Assembly: GCF_016405905.1 (NCBI RefSeq)
Contig: NZ_JAEFCB010000034.1
Coordinates: 1 to 50,075 of the forward strand
Source of the DNA: Variovorax sp. IB41
GTDB taxonomy: Bacteria > Pseudomonadota > Gammaproteobacteria > Burkholderiales > Burkholderiaceae_C
DNA: 50,075 nucleotides
Direction: 5' to 3'
The notes under the pieces were generated by a model. The model saw only the letters and a program-made list of their open reading frames with translations. It was not told where the DNA came from and made no database searches. The position numbers were made by a program, and so were the translations under genes. The number at the start of each line of letters is the position of its first letter. Positions within the stretch are counted from its first letter, which is position 1. This document shows positions 39,899 through 49,975 of the stretch, one piece after another.

Positions 39899-42031
39899 AT
39901 GCCACATCTCACCCGCAAGATCCCCCATGCCCTGTCCATCGTCACCCTGGCGCTTCTCGCTGCATGCGGAGGGGGTGGCGGGGGCGGCGGCGGTGGGGGC
40001 TTCGGCTTCATTCCGCCGGCCTCGGGCGGCAACGGCGGCGGCGATCCGCCCGCGGCCGCCAGCACCACGTTGAGCGGCACGGTCGCCACCGGCGCGGCCT
40101 TCGCGGGCGCGGCGCTCACGGTGTTCGACCAGACCGGCGCCAAGGTCTGCGAAGTGACCACCACGCCCGAAGGCACCTACACCTGCACGCTGCCCGCGGG
40201 CACCAAGGCGCCGCTGGTGATCCAGGCCGTGCGCGACGACCTGACGCTCTACAGCACCACCGCGAGCACCGCGACCGGCACCACCAACGTGACGCCGCTG
40301 ACCACCATCATCGTGGCGCAGCTCGCGCCCAACGGCGATCCGTCGAAGCTGGCCGCGGCGATCCAAGCCGATGCCGGCGCGGTCACGGCCGGATCGATCA
40401 GCGACAAGGTCGCCAAGCTCGTGGCGGCGCTGCAGCCGCTGCTGGACGCGCTCAACATGAGCATCGATCCGATGAGCGGCGAGTTCCAGGCCAACGGCTC
40501 GGGGCAGGACCGCGTGCTGGACACGATCAGCGTCTCCGTGCGTCCCGATGGCGCGGCCGCCAACATCGAGATCACCGTGAAGGGCCAGCCCACGGACGAC
40601 GCAAGCAAGCCGGTGTCTCTGGTCTTTCGCAGCGACGATGCCACCATCGAGCCGGTCCAGGGCATGGCGACCATCTCGCTGGGGACGGCACCGCCCACGC
40701 CGGCCATGGTGCAGGCGCTGCTGGAGCGCATCAACGCCTGCTATGCGCTGCCGCTCAACCAGCGCGTGAACAGCCCGATCAACCAGGACGGCAACGCCTT
40801 CGGCACCGCGGCCAACGTGGTCGCGCCCGAATGCCGCACGCTCTTCGTGGGCGACAGCCCGGAGAACTTCGTGGCGGCCGGCGTTCCCATCGGCCGCGTG
40901 GCCGGCGGCGCGCGCCGCTCGTTCGACAGCCTGTTCCGCTTCGGCCCGACCAACCTCAAGCACGACCGCGGCAACTTCGAGTACTTCTACAAGAACGGCG
41001 ACATCGCGCTGACCTATCGCTGGACCGACATCCTGGGCAACACCGACAACGACGTCTTCAACGCGAGGGTCGTGGACGGCGCGCTCAAGCTCACCGGCAA
41101 CGCGGACACCTACCGCGCCTTCGTTCGGCCGCAGCTGGAGAAGAAGGACTACCTGAAGCACCAGAACCTGGTGTTCCATTCGGTGGGCTACGCCCTCTCG
41201 GTGGACAACGTGCGCGACGGCATGGGCAACCCGATCCTGGCGAAGGTGGTGGCCACGACCGAATCGCTGCCCGGCCGGCAACTGGTGCTGGTGCCCAAGA
41301 GCGGCCTGAATTCGCTGGTGCTCACGCCGGACGGCACCATCGCCTCGGGCCTGAATTCGTCGATCTGGCGCATGTCGGCGCGCTACCTCGATCCGGCGCA
41401 GACGGGCAGCCCCAACGACTTCGAGAACGCCAACCTCTTCGCCAGCCCGTTCATCGGCGACGACGATCTGCGCAAGATCCCCGACCAGACGGTGTGGAAG
41501 CTGGAGTTCTTCCGCGCGGACGGCGTGACGCCGAACGTGGTGCAGTACGTGCGCACCTTCTCCCGCGTGCCGACCATCGCCGAGGCCGTGCAGACGCCCC
41601 TGGTGGAGCTGGTGCCCGCGGTGCGCGCCGACCTCCTGGCGGAAAGCCAGGGCAGCGCGCGCGGCATCGTCTTCGGACCGACGAGCCTGGTGGACCCCAA
41701 CAACGCCGACTTCAGCGCCGACGGCAACCTGGACGCCTGGGTGGTGCCCAACGGCGCGCTCGCGCCGACCTCGTTCAGCGTGTTCGGCCGCGCGCCGGGC
41801 CCGAGCGGCGCGCGCTTCAGCGAGACCGTGACCGTGCGCAACACCAACCGCAAGGCGATCGTCTATTGCGTGCCGGTGGCGCCGCTTCCCGATGCGCACT
41901 GCGCACCGGCCAACAACAACAGCTACCAGTACGCCGAAGGCTCTTCGCTCAGCACGTTCACCTTCGTGGCACGCACCGCGCGCCAGGTCGACGTGCGCAA
42001 GAACTTCGAAGTCTGGACCGTCACGCCCTGA
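39899..42031 (+). CDS. Large lipoprotein of unknown function
   Basis: This 710-residue exported protein has a signal peptide with lipobox L-A-A-C (Cys23), then an 11-residue glycine run and a flexible Gly/Ala linker. Residues about 55-110 resemble a carboxypeptidase-regulatory or Ig-like fold (L-S-G-T-V-A-T-G-A-A-F-A-G-A, G-T-Y-T-C-T-L-P-A-G). The remaining part is large and not recognised. Many residues are typical of surface or periplasmic beta proteins. It is divergent from a LuxR regulator. Frame upstream of this ATG is open but unrelated. Confidence 0.78.
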   Translation: MPHLTRKIPHALSIVTLALLAACGGGGGGGGGGGFGFIPPASGGNGGGDPPAAASTTLSGTVATGAAFAGAALTVFDQTGAKVCEVTTTPEGTYTCTLPAGTKAPLVIQAVRDDLTLYSTTASTATGTTNVTPLTTIIVAQLAPNGDPSKLAAAIQADAGAVTAGSISDKVAKLVAALQPLLDALNMSIDPMSGEFQANGSGQDRVLDTISVSVRPDGAAANIEITVKGQPTDDASKPVSLVFRSDDATIEPVQGMATISLGTAPPTPAMVQALLERINACYALPLNQRVNSPINQDGNAFGTAANVVAPECRTLFVGDSPENFVAAGVPIGRVAGGARRSFDSLFRFGPTNLKHDRGNFEYFYKNGDIALTYRWTDILGNTDNDVFNARVVDGALKLTGNADTYRAFVRPQLEKKDYLKHQNLVFHSVGYALSVDNVRDGMGNPILAKVVATTESLPGRQLVLVPKSGLNSLVLTPDGTIASGLNSSIWRMSARYLDPAQTGSPNDFENANLFASPFIGDDDLRKIPDQTVWKLEFFRADGVTPNVVQYVRTFSRVPTIAEAVQTPLVELVPAVRADLLAESQGSARGIVFGPTSLVDPNNADFSADGNLDAWVVPNGALAPTSFSVFGRAPGPSGARFSETVTVRNTNRKAIVYCVPVAPLPDAHCAPANNNSYQYAEGSSLSTFTFVARTARQVDVRKNFEVWTVTP

Positions 42032-42056
42032 GTTTTCTCCCGCTGTCACCGCCATG

Positions 42057-42093
42057 AAAAAAGCCGCCGGTCCCAAGGGCCGGCGGCTTTTTT
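42057..42093. terminator. Bidirectional intrinsic terminator
   Basis: A 14-bp stem AAAAAAGCCGCCGG / CCGGCGGCTTTTTT with a 9-base loop gives a T6 run on both strands. It lies between the convergent lipoprotein and Bug receptor genes and should end transcription of both. Confidence 0.92.
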
Positions 42094-42111
42094 ATCTGGC
42101 GATCGGGAAGA

Positions 42112-43086
42112 TCAGTCGGCGTACACGCCGGCGGCCTTGATGATCGGGCCCCACTTGGCGATCTCGGCCGAGACGAACTTCTTGTGCTCGGCCGGCTCGG
42201 TGCGCTTGTCGGTGGTGATCACCGCGCCCAGCGCCTCTTCACGCTTGATGAAGCCCGGGTCCTTCATGGCGGCCGTGATGGCTTCGTTCAGCTTCTTGAG
42301 CACCGGCGCCGGCGTGCCCTTGGGGGCGTACATGCCGTGCCAGATCGACACTTCGAAGCCCTTGACGCCCGCTTCCTGCAGCGTGGGCAGGTCCTTCAGG
42401 GCTGGCGTGGTCAGGCGCTTGGCCGTGGTCACGGCGTAGGCCTTGACCTTCTTGGCCTCGATCTGCGAAGTGGTGTTGGTGGTCTGGTCGCACAGGAGGT
42501 CGATCTGGCCGCCCAGCAGGTCGGCGATGGCCGGCGCCGTGCCCTTGTAGGGAACCGGCGTCATCTCGACCTTCAGCGCGCTCTGGAACAGGAGGCCGCA
42601 CAGGTGCGAGGCGGCGCCCAGGCCGGCGTTGCCCAGGTTGATCTTGCCCTTGTTGGCTTCGATCCAGGTCGTCAGTTCCTTGTAGTTGTTGGCCGGGAGC
42701 GAGGGCTTGCCGATCAGCGTCATCGGCACTTCGTTGACCATGCCCAGGTATTCGAAGTCGGTCTCCACGTTGAACGGGAGCTTGCGGTAGAGCGCCGGCA
42801 TCGTGGACATGCCGATGTGGTTCAAGAGGAGCGTGTAGCCGTCCGGATTGGCGCGCGCCACCTTGGCGGTGCCGATGGAGCTGCCGGCGCCGGCGGTGTT
42901 GTCCACCACGATGGTGGTGCCCAGCGTCTTTTGCATGGCTTCGGCCAGGTCGCGGGCGACGCGGTCGGTCGGGCCGCCGGCGGCGAAAGGCACCACCAGG
43001 GTGACGGTCTTGCCTGCGGGGAAATCCTGGGCGTGAGCGCCGACGCCGGCAGCGGCGATCGCGGTAAGGGCAAGCAATTTCTTCAT
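42112..43086 (-). CDS. Bug-family tripartite tricarboxylate transporter substrate-binding protein
   Basis: This 324-residue periplasmic receptor has a short signal peptide (MKKLLALTAIAAAGVGAHAQ), the Bug motif L-V-V-P-F-A-A-G-G-P-T-D and V-P-Y-K-G-T-A-P-A. A cysteine pair in S-H-L-C-G and L-L-C-D may be functional or incidental. It is the third orphan Bug receptor of the window, again without TctA or TctB genes nearby. A repeat in the promoter region upstream may be a regulator site. Confidence 0.9.
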   Translation of the reverse strand: MKKLLALTAIAAAGVGAHAQDFPAGKTVTLVVPFAAGGPTDRVARDLAEAMQKTLGTTIVVDNTAGAGSSIGTAKVARANPDGYTLLLNHIGMSTMPALYRKLPFNVETDFEYLGMVNEVPMTLIGKPSLPANNYKELTTWIEANKGKINLGNAGLGAASHLCGLLFQSALKVEMTPVPYKGTAPAIADLLGGQIDLLCDQTTNTTSQIEAKKVKAYAVTTAKRLTTPALKDLPTLQEAGVKGFEVSIWHGMYAPKGTPAPVLKKLNEAITAAMKDPGFIKREEALGAVITTDKRTEPAEHKKFVSAEIAKWGPIIKAAGVYAD

Positions 43087-43128
43087 GAAGTCTCCGGGAC
43101 GGTTGAGTTTGAAAATCGGCCGCGATCT

Positions 43129-43155
43129 TATAGGCTGACCACGGCCTGACCTATA
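43129..43155. promoter_or_regulatory. Inverted and direct repeats upstream of the third Bug gene
   Basis: TATAGG...CCTATA is an inverted repeat with a 15-base spacer, and CTGACC occurs twice 11 bases apart inside it. The site lies between the divergent Bug and M48 genes. It may be an operator or simply overlap a -10 element. Confidence 0.4.
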
Positions 43156-43291
43156 CCGAATAGCCCTTAGGTTCGTGACGAAATCCACCCCTTCCTCGGG
43201 CATGATCGGCGCTCGCAGATCGCGCCGGGGGGCGCGAAAAACAACCACAACAACGCAGGTCCCCAGGGGCCGCATCGAGGAGGAAATTCCA

Positions 43292-44476
43292 ATGGATCCA
43301 CTGGTCTACCCGCGCGAGCGCTGGCTGGGCAACATCACGCTCGGCCTGGGCGTGCTGATCTGGGGGCTGCTGGTGCTGGGCACCCTGGGCATCGCGCTCG
43401 TCTACGTGCTGCTGGGCTTCATCGCCTATGTGTTCGCACAGTCGGCCGTCATCGCCTGGATCAAGGGCACGGCCGTGAAGCTCTCGCCCACCCAGCTGCC
43501 CGAACTGCATGCGCGCTTCAAGGCCTGCTGCGGGTACCTGGGCATCGAGAACCCGCCCGAGGCCTACCTGCTGCACGGCGACGGCATCTTCAACGCCTTC
43601 GCCACCCGCTTCTTCGGGCGCGACTTCGTGGTGCTGCTGTCCGATGTGGTCGATGCGATGGAAACGCAGCCCGACGGCATCAACTTCTACATCGGCCACG
43701 AGCTGGGCCACATCAAGCAGCGCCACCTCACGGGCCACGTCTGGCGCATGCCGGTGCTCTGGCTGCCGCTCCTGGGCGCGGCCTATTCGCGGGCGCAGGA
43801 ATACACCTGCGACCTGCACGGCGCCGCCTGCTGCGAGGAGCCCGACTCGGCGCCCCGCGCGCTCGTGGCGCTGGCCGCCGGCGCGCAGCAGTGGCGCAAC
43901 GTCGACCTGCAGCGCTATGCCGGCCAGTCGGCGGGCAACAGCGGCTTCTGGGCCTCGTTCCACGAACTGATCGGCGGCTACCCGTGGCTCACCAAGCGCG
44001 TGGCGCGCGCCATCGATCCGGCCGCGAAGCTGCCGGGGCGCAACCCGCTGGCCTACGTGCTCGCGATCTTCGTGCCCAACACCGGCCGCGCGGGTGGCGG
44101 TGCGCTCGCCCTGGTGATGGTCGTGGCGATCATCGGCATCCTGGCGGCGGTGGCCATTCCGGCCTACCAGGAGTACCAGGCGCGCGCCGTCGTCTCGCAG
44201 GCGTGGTACCAGGCCGCGCCGGTGCGCGAGACGCTCGGCACCTACTACAAGGACAAGCAGGAGATCCCCGAATCCCTGGAGGCCGCCGGTGCGCCGGACA
44301 CCCTGCCCGACGGATCGGTCCTGAAGCTCGATTCCGACACGATGGTGCTGGAGGTGAAGACCTCCAAGGGCACGCTGCAGATGGAGCCGTCGGCCACCGA
44401 CGACGGCATCGACTGGCACTGCACGGCCGGCGACGGCCTGCCCGCCAAGGCGCTGCCGGTCGCCTGCCGCAAGTAG
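43292..44476 (+). CDS. M48-family metallopeptidase fused to a pilin-like membrane segment
   Basis: This 394-residue protein has one or two N-terminal membrane spans (residues 11-48). An M48 zinc peptidase domain follows, with H-E-L-G-H at 136-140 and Glu170 as third zinc ligand. A hydrophobic helix at 271-290 ending I-P-A-Y-Q-E-Y is just like the N-terminal helix of type IV pilins. The last 100 residues look like a pilin globular part with two cysteines. The glutamate expected at position 5 of pilin is not seen, and no prepilin cleavage site is obvious, so assembly into a pilus is unlikely. GAGGAGGA precedes the start. Confidence 0.85.
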   Translation: MDPLVYPRERWLGNITLGLGVLIWGLLVLGTLGIALVYVLLGFIAYVFAQSAVIAWIKGTAVKLSPTQLPELHARFKACCGYLGIENPPEAYLLHGDGIFNAFATRFFGRDFVVLLSDVVDAMETQPDGINFYIGHELGHIKQRHLTGHVWRMPVLWLPLLGAAYSRAQEYTCDLHGAACCEEPDSAPRALVALAAGAQQWRNVDLQRYAGQSAGNSGFWASFHELIGGYPWLTKRVARAIDPAAKLPGRNPLAYVLAIFVPNTGRAGGGALALVMVVAIIGILAAVAIPAYQEYQARAVVSQAWYQAAPVRETLGTYYKDKQEIPESLEAAGAPDTLPDGSVLKLDSDTMVLEVKTSKGTLQMEPSATDDGIDWHCTAGDGLPAKALPVACRK

Positions 44477-44664
44477 TTGGCGCTGCGCAAAGAGGTTCGA
44501 CGGTAGCTCGACAGTAAAGCGTCGTAAGAGAAGGTTGCCGCCCGTCGAACTGTCCGACAGGCGGACCCGGCGCAGGCCGATGCGTGCCGCGGGCGGGGGC
44601 CCTAGGGTGAAGTTTCGTCGCGCCGAAATTCACCCACTCACACCCCCTAAAGGAGCACCTTCCC

Positions 44665-45234
44665 ATGCCTATCACCACCTCATCACTGGACGGAATGAAA
44701 GTCGCCATCCTCGTTGCGGACGGCTTCGAGCAGGTCGAGATGACCGAGCCGCGCAAGGCGCTGGACAGCGCCGGCGCGCAGACGCAGATCGTCTCTCCCA
44801 TGGACGGCAGCGTGCGCGGCTGGAACCATCACGACAAGGCCGACAGCTTCCAGGTCGACGTGCCGCTGAACGCCGCGAAGCCCGAAGACTTCGATGCGCT
44901 GCTGCTGCCCGGCGGCGTCGTGAACCCCGACACCTTGCGCATCGACCCGAAGGCCGTGGCCTTCGTGCGCGCCTTCGTCGAGGCGGACAAACCGATCGCC
45001 GCGATCTGCCACGGCCCGTGGACCTTGATCGATGCGGGCGGCGTCAAGGGCCGCAAGATGACCTCGTGGCCTTCGCTGCACGCCGACCTGCAGAACGCGG
45101 GCGCGCAGTGGAGCGACAAGGAGGTCGTGGTCGACAGCCACCTGGTGACCAGCCGCAAGCCCGACGACCTGCCGGCCTTCAACCGCGAGATGACCAAGCT
45201 GTTCGAGCTCGCCTACGAAGCGGCCATCCACTAG
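44665..45234 (+). CDS. DJ-1/PfpI family protein (type 1 glutamine amidotransferase domain)
   Basis: This 189-residue protein has the PfpI fold with a nucleophile Cys115-His116 in A-I-C-H-G-P-W and Glu22 in D-G-F-E-Q-V-E. The members with this pattern are called PfpI, YhbO or YraA types and are linked to protein deglycation or stress tolerance. It is preceded by AAAGGAG and a 188-base gap. It stands alone, with no operon partner. Confidence 0.9.
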   Translation: MPITTSSLDGMKVAILVADGFEQVEMTEPRKALDSAGAQTQIVSPMDGSVRGWNHHDKADSFQVDVPLNAAKPEDFDALLLPGGVVNPDTLRIDPKAVAFVRAFVEADKPIAAICHGPWTLIDAGGVKGRKMTSWPSLHADLQNAGAQWSDKEVVVDSHLVTSRKPDDLPAFNREMTKLFELAYEAAIH

Positions 45235-45240
45235 ACCGCG

Positions 45241-46404
<1,164 letters not shown>

Positions 46405-46423
46405 GTTGATGGAATGGATCAAG

Positions 46424-46435
46424 ATTGACGTCAAT
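46424..46435. promoter_or_regulatory. Palindrome ATTGACGTCAAT between the citrate synthase genes
   Basis: This is a perfect 12-bp palindrome 20 bases before the HTH-citrate synthase start and 52 bases before its neighbour. A weaker copy, ATCAACGTCAT, lies about 16 bases to the right. The HTH domain of the neighbour is the obvious candidate ligand. Confidence 0.6.
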
Positions 46436-46486
46436 GTTAGCGCCGACAGAATCAACGTCATCGTGACAACCCAGGAGTACGAAACG

Positions 46487-47602
46487 ATGAACAACAACGA
46501 TGGCCTCGAAGGCGTGGTGGCCGCGCACACGGTCCTGTCCGAAGTGGACGGCGCGGCCGGCCGGCTGGTGATCCGCGGCCACCAGCTCGACGAGATCGCG
46601 CAGCGCTGGCGCTACGAAGACGTGGTGGCGCTGCTGTTCCAGGGCTTCTTCGACACCGTGCCGAATGCCGCGGCCCTGCGCGGTGCCCTCGGCCGCGCAC
46701 GCCGCGAAGCCTTCGAGCGCCTGCAGCCCAACGACGACGCGGTGCTGCGCAAGATGCCGCCCATCGAAGCGGTGCGCGCGCTGCTCGCACGGCTGCCCGA
46801 TGGCGACGAACTCGCCACCGCGCTGCGGCTGGTCGCCGCGCCCGCGGTCTACACGGCCGCCGTGATGCGCTGGCGCCTCGGCGTGCAGGCCCTCGCGCCT
46901 GACGAATCGCTGCCTTATGCCGCCGACATGCTGCGCATGCTCCACGGCCGCACGCCCACGGCCGCGCAGGCCGCCGCGCTCGACACCTACCTGGTCACCG
47001 TGTGCGACCACGGCCTCAACGCCTCGACCTTCGCGGCGCGCGTGGTGGCATCGACGGGCGCGGGCCTGGCATCGGCGGTGCTCGCCGGCATCAGCGCGCT
47101 CAAAGGCCCGCTGCACGGCGGCGCGCCCGGCCCGGTGCTCGATGCGCTCGATGCCATCGGCACCGCCGCCAATGCGCGCCACTGGCTCGAAGGCGCGGTG
47201 GCCGGCGGCCAGCGCCTGATGGGCTTCGGCCACCGCATCTACCGCGTGCGCGATCCGCGCGCCGATGCGCTCAAGGGCGCGCTGCGCCGGCTGAGCGCCG
47301 AGGGCAGCGTCAATGCCGCGCGCTTCGAACTGGCCGAAGCGGCGGAGCAGGCCGCGCTCGCGATCCTGCGCGAGAAGAAGCCCGACCGCGCGCTGGAGAC
47401 CAACGTCGAGTTCTACACCGCGCTGCTGCTCGAAGCGCTGGGCTTCGGCCGCGAGAGCTTCACCTGCGTGTTCGCCGCGGGCCGCGTGAGCGGATGGGTG
47501 GCGCATGCGCGCGAGCAGGTGAAGAACGGCAGGCTCATTCGTCCGCAGTCGGTGTACATCGGGCCCGCGCCCGAAGCCGCCGAAGCCGCGCTCGTGCACT
47601 GA
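46487..47602 (+). CDS. Citrate synthase-family protein
   Basis: This 371-residue protein has the citrate synthase fold: D-H-G-L-N-A-S with His175, L-H-G-G-A with His210, and G-F-G-H-R-I-Y with His249. At the place of the catalytic aspartate it has Glu308 (N-V-E-F-Y), which is found in some citrate and methylcitrate synthases. It may make citrate or a 2-alkylcitrate. It starts with AGGAG nine bases before the ATG and is divergent from the HTH-citrate synthase gene, so the two are likely coregulated. Confidence 0.9.
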   Translation: MNNNDGLEGVVAAHTVLSEVDGAAGRLVIRGHQLDEIAQRWRYEDVVALLFQGFFDTVPNAAALRGALGRARREAFERLQPNDDAVLRKMPPIEAVRALLARLPDGDELATALRLVAAPAVYTAAVMRWRLGVQALAPDESLPYAADMLRMLHGRTPTAAQAAALDTYLVTVCDHGLNASTFAARVVASTGAGLASAVLAGISALKGPLHGGAPGPVLDALDAIGTAANARHWLEGAVAGGQRLMGFGHRIYRVRDPRADALKGALRRLSAEGSVNAARFELAEAAEQAALAILREKKPDRALETNVEFYTALLLEALGFGRESFTCVFAAGRVSGWVAHAREQVKNGRLIRPQSVYIGPAPEAAEAALVH

Positions 47603-47711
47603 GCCCGAAGAGGCAAGCGCAAGGCCCGCGCGCCTTCGCACCGTCATCCGGTACGCTCGTTGTCTTCGCATGCCGACCTCGGCATGCATGACGCAATCCG
47701 AAAGTATTCCT

Positions 47712-48737
47712 ATGACGGTGAACCCTTCCGACGAGCGCGCGCTGCGCTTGCCCCGCGACTTCGCGCTGATCGCAGTGGGGCTCGATGTGGCCATGTTCGT
47801 CATCAGCACCGTCGTGCTGCTGACGCGGTTCACGCCCGACGTCGAGCAGATCCGCAGTGCCTACGCGCAACCGGAGGTCTGGATCAGCATGCTGGCCGGC
47901 CTCGCGGTGCCCTGGACGCTGTCGGCCGTGCTCGCCTGGAGCCATGCGCGCAATGCGCTCGAAAGACTCGGCGCGGCGAACGTGGCGCTGGCGCACGATG
48001 CGAGGCTGCGCTTCGCAACGGTGTGGGCACTCGTGGTCGCGTTCAGCTACTACGGCCTGACACCGCTGTTCTTCAAGATCAGGACGCTGTTCATGCTCGG
48101 CGGCCGCTTCGAAGAGTTCTCCGGCTACTCGCCTTATCTCGGCATGGGCGCCGCCATGCTGTTGCAGTCCGTTGTCCAGCTGACGGTGCTGGTGCTCGGC
48201 CTGTGGCTTGCAGCACGCCTCGCGCTGAGCCGCAGTCGCAGCGGCGGCCAGGAGGTGCCGGTTCGCGCACCGGAGGATGCGGCCTTCGAGGTTTCCGGCG
48301 CGCCGCCGCGCCGCGCCGTCATGTGGCTGATCGCCGCGCTGTTCGCGTCGATGCAACTGTGGAGCAGCCTTGCGGTGTCCAACTGGCTTTTCCGGTCGGA
48401 TGACAACACGCTCAGGTTGCTGCTCACCCTGGTGCTGCCGTGGCTCGCGGCCTTCGCGCTCGCTTTCTGGGGCGCCTGGCTCGGTACGCGCGCCGGCATG
48501 TCGCCGGCGCGGCCTTTCAGGGCCGTGGCCGCGTCCGTGTCGGCCTTCCTGCTGGTGCAGGTGATGAGCCTCGTGATCGCGATCGCATGGTTCTTCATTG
48601 CCTACGCGAGCTCCTTGCGCGTCTCGAACACACTCGGGGCCATCGGCCTCACCGTGGCGCTCGCGCTGGTCTATGCGGCGCTGGTGGTGGCGATCACGCG
48701 CGCCATGACGCGCCGGTTCTATCGCCGCTACTTGTAG
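47712..48737 (+). CDS. Polytopic membrane protein of unknown function
   Basis: This 341-residue protein has about eight hydrophobic segments in two blocks separated by a polar loop (residues 178-210). No motif identifies it. Starts at 47670, 47688 and 47712 are all in frame and none has a strong ribosome-binding site. It follows the citrate synthase gene by about 100 bases. Its last ten bases overlap the end of the next gene, which is read from the other strand. Confidence 0.7.
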   Translation: MTVNPSDERALRLPRDFALIAVGLDVAMFVISTVVLLTRFTPDVEQIRSAYAQPEVWISMLAGLAVPWTLSAVLAWSHARNALERLGAANVALAHDARLRFATVWALVVAFSYYGLTPLFFKIRTLFMLGGRFEEFSGYSPYLGMGAAMLLQSVVQLTVLVLGLWLAARLALSRSRSGGQEVPVRAPEDAAFEVSGAPPRRAVMWLIAALFASMQLWSSLAVSNWLFRSDDNTLRLLLTLVLPWLAAFALAFWGAWLGTRAGMSPARPFRAVAASVSAFLLVQVMSLVIAIAWFFIAYASSLRVSNTLGAIGLTVALALVYAALVVAITRAMTRRFYRRYL

Positions 48738-49975
48738 CTGCGCGCGTCCTCGATCACCTTGCCGTCGTTGGGCAGCGTGCCCGGTGCCACCAGCTCGATG
48801 GTGCCGCGCAGCTTGGTCACCTCGCGCACCGCATCGGCAATGCGCGCATCGAGCCCGGCCGGCGTGCCGGCGCATTCGAGCCTGAAGGTCATCTGGTCGT
48901 CGCCCATCTCGCCCGAGACCACCAGGCGCGCGCGCTGGACTTCCGGAAAGCGCCGCGCGATCTCGGCCACCTGCGACGGGTGCACGAACATGCCGCGCAC
49001 CTTGGTGGTCTGGTCGGCGCGGCCCAGCCACCCCTTGATGCGCTTGTTGGTGCGGCCGCTCGGGCAGGTGCCCGCGAGCACGGCCGAGAGGTCGCCGGTG
49101 CCGAAGCGCACCAGCGGGTAGTCGGGGTTGAAGCTGGTGACGACGATCTCGCCCACCTCGCCGTCGGGCACGGGGTCGCCGGTGCCGGGGCGCACGATCT
49201 CGACCAGCACGCCCTCGTCGATCACGAGGCCTTCGCGCGCGCTCGTCTCGTACGCGATGAGGCCCAGGTCGGCGGTGGCGTAGCACTGCGTGCCCTTCAC
49301 GCCATGCGCGGCGATCCAGTCGTGCAGGCTCGGTGGAAAGGCTTCGCCGGAGACCAGCGCCTTGGTGAGCGAGGGCAGCTTCTGCCCTTTCTCCTCGGCC
49401 TTCTCCAGCAATATCTTCAGGAAGCTCGGCGTGCCCGCATAGCCTTCGGGCTTGAGGTCGACGATGGCCTCGAGCTGTTGCTCGGTCTGCCCGGTACCGC
49501 CCGCGAACACGGTGCAGCCCATGGCGCGCGCGCCGCTCTCCATGATCGAGCCGGCGGGGGTCATGTGGTAGCTGAAGCTGTTGTGGATCAGCTCGCCGCT
49601 GCGAAAGCCCGCCGCATGCAACGCCCGCGCGGTGCGCCAGTAGTCGCGCGCTTCGCCTTCGGGTTCGTAGATGGTGCCGGGACTGGCGAACATGCGCGGC
49701 ATGCGCGGGCCGCGCACGATCGATGCGAACCCGCCGAAGGGGTCGTCGGCGCGGCGTTGCTTCTGCAGGTCGAGCAATTCCGATTTGCGCGTGACCGGTA
49801 GTCTGGCGAGCGCTTCGCGCGTCGTGACGTCCGCGGGCTTCACGCCGTCGAGGATCTTCTTGAACGCGGAGGTTGCTGACTGTGCCTGCGCGATCTGTTT
49901 GGGCAACGCGGCGAGCAGGTCGCGCTCGCGTTCGGCGGGGTCGCGGATCTCGAGCTTGTCGTAGTGGTCGGTCAT
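48728..49975 (-). CDS. Phenylacetate-CoA ligase-family (PaaK-like) protein
   Basis: This 415-residue protein belongs to the short PaaK-type acyl-CoA ligases. The adenylate-binding region includes S-P-G-T-I-Y-E-P-E-G-E and Y-A-T-A-D-L-G-L-I-A-Y-E, and V-R-F-G-T-G-D-L-S follows. The C-terminal domain carries R-G-M-F-V-H-P-S-Q-V. Such genes often sit near branched-chain amino-acid-type ABC transporters in betaproteobacteria and may activate an aromatic or aliphatic acid; the partners would be beyond the window edge. The substrate is not clear. Confidence 0.85.
   Translation of the reverse strand: MTDHYDKLEIRDPAERERDLLAALPKQIAQAQSATSAFKKILDGVKPADVTTREALARLPVTRKSELLDLQKQRRADDPFGGFASIVRGPRMPRMFASPGTIYEPEGEARDYWRTARALHAAGFRSGELIHNSFSYHMTPAGSIMESGARAMGCTVFAGGTGQTEQQLEAIVDLKPEGYAGTPSFLKILLEKAEEKGQKLPSLTKALVSGEAFPPSLHDWIAAHGVKGTQCYATADLGLIAYETSAREGLVIDEGVLVEIVRPGTGDPVPDGEVGEIVVTSFNPDYPLVRFGTGDLSAVLAGTCPSGRTNKRIKGWLGRADQTTKVRGMFVHPSQVAEIARRFPEVQRARLVVSGEMGDDQMTFRLECAGTPAGLDARIADAVREVTKLRGTIELVAPGTLPNDGKVIEDARSYK

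Noticed and set aside
40000..40045. Poly-glycine tract of the lipoprotein as phase-variable repeat
   Set aside because: The glycine codons are mixed and no base run is longer than five or six, so slippage-driven switching is unlikely.
39106..42057. A 983-codon plus-strand frame across the LuxR and lipoprotein genes
   Set aside because: It overlaps two supported genes and the product is Arg/Gly/Gln-rich with no motif.
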